This document shows positions 7,012 through 10,743 of a stretch of DNA of 10,743 nt, one piece after another; positions within the stretch are counted from its first letter, which is position 1; each line of letters opens with the position of its first letter. Location of the stretch: assembly GCA_025463105.1 (NCBI GenBank), contig JAOAPW010000251.1:1-10743 (forward strand), given 5' to 3'. A model generated the notes under the pieces. It saw nothing but the letters and a program-made list of their open reading frames with translations, did not search any database and had not been told where the DNA came from. The translations under genes were made by a program, and so were the position numbers. The DNA is from Candidatus Acidiferrum typicum. GTDB lineage: Bacteria > Acidobacteriota > Terriglobia > Acidiferrales > UBA7541.

Positions 7012-7064
7012 TGCCACGGTGCGCTTTTCGCTTCTCCTGATCCCCTCGCCGAAAGGCGTCTCGG

Positions 7065-8072
7065 ATGCTCGTGGTATTATTCGGCGGGAGGAATCGGACA
7101 ATTTCCGAATCTAAATCTTTGCGCCCAGCTCATGCGGATCAGTCTATTTGGCGCCGTGGTTGCGTGATGATTGCCCTGCTTGTCGCGGCGGGTGCCGTTT
7201 CGTGTGCGAAGCGGACAGATCCCGCGCCCAAGCCTCCACCGCCGCCACCATTCGAATTTCTCAGCGCCTGGGGAGCCAAAGGAACCGAGCCCGGAAAGCT
7301 CGATACGCCCGTCGCATTTGCAGCGGATTCCATGGGAAGAGTGTTTTTCGCGGACCCTGGCTCCAGGTTCGTACACAAATTCGAATCGAACGGGACCCCG
7401 CTGCTTTCCTTCGAAGATTCACGCATTACTCATGCGTCTGGAATTGCCGTGGATAGTGGCGGCGCCATTTACGTGGCCGACGCGGAGCGCGGTAACGTCC
7501 TGATTTTCTTTCCCGATGGAACATTCCTTCGATCGATACTGATCACGCCACAGCGCCATCTATCAACACCACTCGGCATCAGCGTCGATGACCAGGGCAA
7601 TTTGTATGTTCCGGATGCGGCAGGTTCGCGGATTATGAAATTCGATGCCCACGGTAGGCAGGTAAAATCATGGAAGGTTCCGCAGAATGCAGCAGTGACC
7701 GATGAACGCCCGTTCGCCGTCGCGGCCACGCCGGATGGAACGGCATTCGTGGCATATCCGAAGACGGGCCGCATTGAGAAATATTCATCTGACGGCTCAT
7801 GGATCACGTCCTGGATTGCGGCGGGAGACGACGCGGCAACGAACAGCGCGCTCACCGGATTTGCCGTGGGAGGACAGTACGTCTTTACATTTAGCCCCGC
7901 GCCGCCACGAATTCGTGTCTGGACACTCGATGGCCAACATAAGCTCGATGACAATCTGGGTGGGCGGCTGGACAGCGTGGCGGCGCCGCAGATTGCTGTT
8001 ACGTCAGGCTCGGAACTTCTAGTACTGGACCCTGCTTCCCCGCGAGTCTACCGGTTTCGAATTCACCTGTAA
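7065..8072 (+). CDS. NHL-repeat beta-propeller lipoprotein
   Basis: Predicted exported lipoprotein with a six-bladed NHL propeller, probably a binding or scaffold protein; no enzyme residues are recognised. A hydrophobic stretch IALLVAAGAVSC (36-47) ends in a lipobox-like AVSC, so Cys47 would be lipidated. It is followed by a proline-rich spacer (PAPKPPPPPP, 53-62). NHL-like blades recur at about 79-109, 123-157, 166-202, 213-249, 262-290 and 305-332, with typical phrases such as PVAFAADSMGRVFFAD, GIAVDSGGAIYVADAERGN and GISVDDQGNLYVPDAAGSRI. The start is unsure: ATG 7065 gives 34 residues before the hydrophobic core, long for a signal peptide. TTG 7119, GTG 7164 or ATG 7167 are alternatives, and the first keeps the Arg-Arg pair. 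The stop lies 14 bp before the next gene, which implies an operon. Confidence 0.82.
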   Translation: MLVVLFGGRNRTISESKSLRPAHADQSIWRRGCVMIALLVAAGAVSCAKRTDPAPKPPPPPPFEFLSAWGAKGTEPGKLDTPVAFAADSMGRVFFADPGSRFVHKFESNGTPLLSFEDSRITHASGIAVDSGGAIYVADAERGNVLIFFPDGTFLRSILITPQRHLSTPLGISVDDQGNLYVPDAAGSRIMKFDAHGRQVKSWKVPQNAAVTDERPFAVAATPDGTAFVAYPKTGRIEKYSSDGSWITSWIAAGDDAATNSALTGFAVGGQYVFTFSPAPPRIRVWTLDGQHKLDDNLGGRLDSVAAPQIAVTSGSELLVLDPASPRVYRFRIHL

Positions 8073-8086
8073 GTGAAGGAGCGAAA

Positions 8087-9064
8087 ATGACGTTGTTGTT
8101 GACGGAATCCGATGTTCGCGACCTGCTGACGATGCCGACGGCGCTCGAAGCCGTGGAAGAATCGCTGCGCCAGCAAGGAAATGGCGAGTTGTCGCTTCAT
8201 CCGCGACGGCGGCTGAGATTGCCTGATAACGCGCTGCTGCATTACATGGCGGCAGGCGATCCTGTTCACGGCTTCATTGGAATGAAGATTTACACCAGCG
8301 TGCGCGGCGCGGTGCGCTTCGTGGTGCCGCTATTTCGATCGGCGACGGGCGAAATGGCAGCGCTCATTGAAGCCGATGCCCTTGGCCAAATCCGGACGGG
8401 TGCCGCTACGGGCGTAGCCACAAAATATCTCGCCAATGCAAATGCGCGCACCGCCGGCATTATTGGCACGGGCTATCAAGCGCGAACTCAACTGGAGGCT
8501 GTCGCGGGCGTGCGTCCTCTCGAGAAAGTACGCGCATTCGGACGCGACCCCGAGCGACGCGCCAAATTCTGCCGGGAGATGAGCGCACGAATCGGCGTCG
8601 AAGTCGAGCCGGTCGATTCGGGAGAGGTAGCCGTCCGCGGCGCGGATATCGTGATTACCGCGACGTCCGCGACGAAAATAGTTCTCGAAGGGCCTTGGAT
8701 GTCCCCGGGAGTTCACGTCAACGCGATTGGCGCGAATTGGGCGCAGAAGCGCGAACTCGACGACGCCGCCGTGAACCGCGCTGACGTCATCGTCGTGGAT
8801 TCAATCGAGCAGGCCAGGATGGAATCGGGTGATTTGATTCTGTCGTTCGGAAATAACTCGTCCCGTTGGGATGCGGTGCGCGAGCTTGGCGGAATCGTCG
8901 CCGGAAAAACTCCAGGGAGAACGGCTGCAAATCAAATCACGCTTTTCAAGTCCAACGGAATCGCTACCTGGGACGTTGCCGTGGCGGTGCGCGTTTATGA
9001 ATTAGCGGTCGCACGAGGCATTGGCCAATCCATACCGCTCTGGGAATCTCCAAAAACATCGTAG
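8087..9064 (+). CDS. Ornithine cyclodeaminase / mu-crystallin family NAD(P)-dependent reductase
   Basis: A 325-residue member of the OCD/mu-crystallin family, which includes ornithine cyclodeaminase, archaeal alanine dehydrogenase, ketimine reductases and pyrroline-2-carboxylate reductase. Visible features: GMKIYTS (65-71), with Lys67 at the usual substrate-carboxylate position; ADALGQIRTGAATGVATKYLA (96-116), with Arg103 and Thr104; the dinucleotide fold GTGYQA (127-132); GANWAQKREL (215-224); and ITLFKSNGIATWDVA (284-298). The strand near 215 reads GANW where true ornithine cyclodeaminases carry GGD with a catalytic Asp. I therefore favour an amino or imino acid dehydrogenase/reductase over a cyclodeaminase. 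AAGGAG at 8076-8081 lies five bases before the ATG, a strong site fixing the start. It sits 14 bp behind the NHL lipoprotein gene. The exact substrate is unknown. Confidence 0.9.
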   Translation: MTLLLTESDVRDLLTMPTALEAVEESLRQQGNGELSLHPRRRLRLPDNALLHYMAAGDPVHGFIGMKIYTSVRGAVRFVVPLFRSATGEMAALIEADALGQIRTGAATGVATKYLANANARTAGIIGTGYQARTQLEAVAGVRPLEKVRAFGRDPERRAKFCREMSARIGVEVEPVDSGEVAVRGADIVITATSATKIVLEGPWMSPGVHVNAIGANWAQKRELDDAAVNRADVIVVDSIEQARMESGDLILSFGNNSSRWDAVRELGGIVAGKTPGRTAANQITLFKSNGIATWDVAVAVRVYELAVARGIGQSIPLWESPKTS

Positions 9065-9090
9065 CTATTGCATCTCAGGAATCGAAATGC

Positions 9091-9118
9091 GAGACAGGAA
9101 TCGGCGTTCTGGTAGAAT
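9091..9118 (+). promoter_or_regulatory. Candidate sigma-70 promoter for doxX
   Basis: GAGACA (9091-9096, 4/6 to the -35 consensus) and TAGAAT (9113-9118, 5/6 to the -10 consensus) are 16 bp apart, about 28 bp before the DoxX start. It lies in the 81-bp gap after the reductase gene, so doxX may have its own promoter. Read by eye only. Confidence 0.35.
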
Positions 9119-9145
9119 TGCGCGCGACAAGGGAGCATAAAGAAC

Positions 9146-9580
9146 ATGCAATTTCTCGAAAAATTGAAGCCGTTGGGGCTGCTCGCGTTGCGCATGGCGC
9201 TGGCAGCTACCTTCATCTACAACGGCTATCCCAAGCTGGCCGAACCTGCACGATGGCTGAAGGCATTTCCAAACATGGGTTTTCCCAGCTATTTTGCATA
9301 TATATCCGGAATCCTTGACGTCTTTGGTGGAGCTCTTCTGGGCCTTGGATTGTTCACACGCGGCGCCGCATTACTGCTGGCGATTGAAATGGGGCTGGTG
9401 GTGGGCCGAACGAAACTCCCAACGGTGGGAATCTATGGCTTTGCGCAATATGAGTTTCAGTTGGTCTTGTGCGCTGCGGCTTTCGCACTGATGACGACGG
9501 GAGCCGGCATGATTTCACTCGACGCCTTTACGTTTGAATCCCGGCGAAAGTCGCCAAAGAAATCAAGGTCCAAGGATTAA
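9146..9580 (+). CDS. DoxX family membrane protein
   Basis: A 144-residue four-helix inner-membrane protein of the DoxX/DoxD-like family. Hydrophobic segments lie at about 10-26, 49-70, 73-87 and 104-123. Typical features are the RMALAATFIYNGYPKL block (16-31, family pattern Arg...Phe...Gly..Lys), a Gly-rich second helix FGGALLGLGLF (60-70) and GAALLLAIEMG (73-83). Family members have been linked to quinone/thiosulfate redox chemistry and oxidative stress, but most are uncharacterised and no specific role can be given. The tail is strongly basic (RRKSPKKSRSK, 133-143) and should face the cytoplasm. GGGAG at 9131-9135 supports the ATG. It ends 20 bp from the convergent PspC-domain gene. Confidence 0.9.
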   Translation: MQFLEKLKPLGLLALRMALAATFIYNGYPKLAEPARWLKAFPNMGFPSYFAYISGILDVFGGALLGLGLFTRGAALLLAIEMGLVVGRTKLPTVGIYGFAQYEFQLVLCAAAFALMTTGAGMISLDAFTFESRRKSPKKSRSKD

Positions 9581-9595
9581 GATAAATTTCATTGT

Positions 9596-9611
9596 CCGCT
9601 CTAGTGAGCGG
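9596..9611. terminator. Possible terminator hairpin between convergent genes
   Basis: CCGCTC (9596-9601), loop TAGT, GAGCGG (9606-9611): a perfect 6-bp GC-rich stem in the junction of doxX and the convergent pspC-like gene, overlapping the latter's TAG stop. Neither strand has a strict T tract after it, so its strength as an intrinsic terminator is doubtful. Confidence 0.35.
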
Positions 9612-9954
9612 GTGATGCAGGCCCCATTCCAGCCGCAGCGGGACTCACCATTTGAGAGTACGGCGCCGGAGCCACGGGCAGGATTACCCATGCCACTATA
9701 TAAAACAGAATCCCTGGCACGAATCCGCTGGCGATTGTGATCAACGTCATCGCGATACGCATAATTCCGGAATCGACTCCAAAATATTCCGCCAGTCCTC
9801 CGCATACGCCGGCTATTTTTGAATCGGTTGACGATCGCATCAAACGCTTGGGGCCAAGCCGATTGGCGGCGGCCGCTTCCGCCTGACGCGCTCCGCAATA
9901 CGAGCAGAAATTCGAGTACTCCACAATTTCTTTTTGGCAGTTTGGGCAAGTCAT
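9601..9954 (-). CDS. Zinc-ribbon plus PspC-domain membrane protein
   Basis: A 117-residue protein with an N-terminal zinc ribbon (CPNC at 3-6 and CSYC at 17-20) joined to a PspC domain (about 37-94). The PspC part shows KRLMRSSTDSKIAGVCGGLA (36-55), the hallmark basic-to-CGGLAEYFGVD stretch, then a transmembrane helix (about 66-92) ending in IVAWVILP. A short Ala/Pro-rich tail follows. In Proteobacteria PspC works in the phage-shock response to membrane stress. In other phyla such small PspC proteins occur without pspA, as here, and their role is uncertain. GGGAGGA (9960-9966 on the minus strand), five bases from the ATG, fixes the start. A candidate promoter lies at 10018-10046. Confidence 0.92.
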   Translation of the reverse strand: MTCPNCQKEIVEYSNFCSYCGARQAEAAAANRLGPKRLMRSSTDSKIAGVCGGLAEYFGVDSGIMRIAMTLITIASGFVPGILFYIVAWVILPVAPAPYSQMVSPAAAGMGPASPAH

Positions 9955-10017
9955 GGCAGTCCTCCCTATAAGAACTTTAGTGCCTCAAGGACCATCCTGG
10001 CTTTAAATCTACTCGCA

Positions 10018-10046
10018 ATTATGCAAGAAGGTAAGGAAAAGTTTAA
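10018..10046 (-). promoter_or_regulatory. Candidate promoter for the PspC-domain gene
   Basis: Reading on the minus strand, TTAAAC (10046-10041, weak -35) and CATAAT (10023-10018, 5/6 -10) are separated by 17 bp, about 64 bp before the start codon. It lies between the gene and the REPIN-like repeat. Weak match, by eye only. Confidence 0.3.
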
Positions 10047-10055
10047 ATTTGGCGA

Positions 10056-10153
10056 GTAGCACAGGCTTCAGCCTGTGTGCGTTTGAATTGGCATGTGCTC
10101 TGTGTCACGCGGCAAAATAAAGTCAAACCCACACAGGCTGAAGCCTGTGCTAC
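10056..10153. repeat. REPIN-like element: two inverted GTAG-headed palindromes
   Basis: Left unit: GTAG (10056-10059) then the 18-nt palindrome CACAGGCTTCAGCCTGTG (10060-10077). Right unit: the same sequence in inverted orientation, palindrome 10132-10149 followed by CTAC (10150-10153). The long arms 10056-10089 and 10120-10153 match at 32 of 34 positions, around a 30-nt centre. A four-base GTAG head next to a short palindrome, paired in inverted orientation over about 100 bp, is the known layout of REPs/REPINs mobilised by RAYT (TnpA-REP, Y1/IS200-like) transposases. No transposase gene is in the window. The element sits 15 bp after the stop of the RDD gene, and its hairpin may limit read-through into the PspC-domain gene or protect the mRNA 3' end. 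Confidence 0.8.
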
Positions 10154-10168
10154 AAAACCCACTTCACA

Positions 10169-10743
10169 CTATGACCGGCGGAGCACCATGCAACCGGCGA
10201 TGATGTCGTGCAAGGCCTGCTTCTTCTCGGTAAATGCCGCGGGGATATAGCCAATCCAGAAGGTCATTTCGGAGATCATCCTGCCAACGTTATGAAACGT
10301 CGCACGCGAAAATGTGATCCGGCGCCCGGAAAGATCAGTCACGTAAAGTCGAAGTAGTTTTTTTCCGGGCGTAGCCTGCCACGAGGATGATTCAAAGCCG
10401 GCGTAGTAAATCCACATCAGAAGTAACAGCAGAAGAAATCCTTCCGGTGTCGGATGAGGAATGTACATAAGGAATTCCTGAAATGTCGCAGGAGGGACAT
10501 TCTGTGTATTCGGGTCCTGCAAAATCAAAAACGCCGCAGGCCGAAAAGAAGCAATAACTCCGAAGAGGGAAGATAAAATCACTCTGTCAATCAAGGATGA
10601 AACCGCCCGCAGCCAAAATCCTGCATAGGTGGGACGCAGTTGTGGCAGAGCAAACTGCTGTTGGGGTACGGAAATCTTTTCAACAAAGGGAGGTCCCACT
10701 GGAACATGCACAGGCCCAATTTGAGCAACGCTCAGAGGCGTTC
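10169..10743 (-). CDS. RDD family membrane protein (N-terminus beyond window)
   Basis: RDD-family inner-membrane protein of unknown transport or sensory role. Counting from the GTG at 10711, there is a helix at about 30-55 (YAGFWLRAVSSLIDRVILSS, with the conserved Arg35 and Asp42). A second helix lies at about 91-106, the loop ESSSWQATPGKKLLRLYVTD follows at 107-126, and then RITFSRATFHNVGRMIS (131-147). The ending KKQALHDIIAGCMVLRR (163-179) holds the family's His-Asp pair. The frame is open upstream of that GTG to the window edge (at least nine more codons ending SVAQIGP), so the GTG is probably internal and the gene probably starts outside. Many such proteins begin with a zinc ribbon, which would match the neighbouring PspC-domain protein; this is inference. 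The stop lies 15 bp before the REPIN-like repeat. Confidence 0.85.
   Translation of the reverse strand, partial: TPLSVAQIGPVHVPVGPPFVEKISVPQQQFALPQLRPTYAGFWLRAVSSLIDRVILSSLFGVIASFRPAAFLILQDPNTQNVPPATFQEFLMYIPHPTPEGFLLLLLLMWIYYAGFESSSWQATPGKKLLRLYVTDLSGRRITFSRATFHNVGRMISEMTFWIGYIPAAFTEKKQALHDIIAGCMVLRRS

Noticed and set aside
7047..7058. CGCC-GAAA-GGCG mini-hairpin before the NHL gene start, covering an AAAGG
   Set aside because: Only four base pairs and the start codon of this gene is uncertain, so no regulatory claim is justified.

Overview
The window looks like a chromosomal segment of a free-living Acidobacteriota bacterium (Terriglobia/Koribacter-like). That is inference from moderately high GC, codon style and the mix of families; no rRNA or other marker gene is present to confirm it. 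I see no phage, integrase, CRISPR array, toxin-antitoxin or defence genes. Most of the window is ordinary housekeeping and envelope genes, and the best non-coding signal is a REPIN-like repeat near the right end.

Left part (1-2000): a Mug/TDG-type DNA glycosylase on the minus strand diverges across about 450 bp of apparently non-coding DNA from a plus-strand ECF sigma factor. The sigma gene overlaps by a GTGA junction a small soluble zinc-binding anti-sigma factor. Its Cys/His ligand spacing equals that of the redox-sensing RsrA group.

Centre (2081-5666): a phosphofructokinase with the mixed Gly/Lys active-site signature is followed without any gap by a membrane-anchored SH3-like protein. 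Then comes a multi-pass GT-C/GT39-like glycosyltransferase.

Centre-right (5839-9580): a fused polyprenyl-phosphate glycosyltransferase (GT2 plus GtrA), a proline-rich NHL-propeller lipoprotein, an ornithine cyclodeaminase/mu-crystallin-family reductase and a DoxX membrane protein, all on the plus strand. The GT2-GtrA enzyme and the GT39-like enzyme fit a donor/acceptor pair: one makes and presents a lipid-linked sugar, the other transfers it outside the membrane. The NHL and reductase genes are 14 bp apart and probably cotranscribed.

Right end (9601-10743): two minus-strand genes converge on doxX, a zinc-ribbon PspC-domain protein and an RDD-family membrane protein whose reading frame stays open to the window edge. 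Between them lies a 98-bp pair of inverted GTAG-headed palindromes, the layout expected of a REPIN spread by RAYT transposases.
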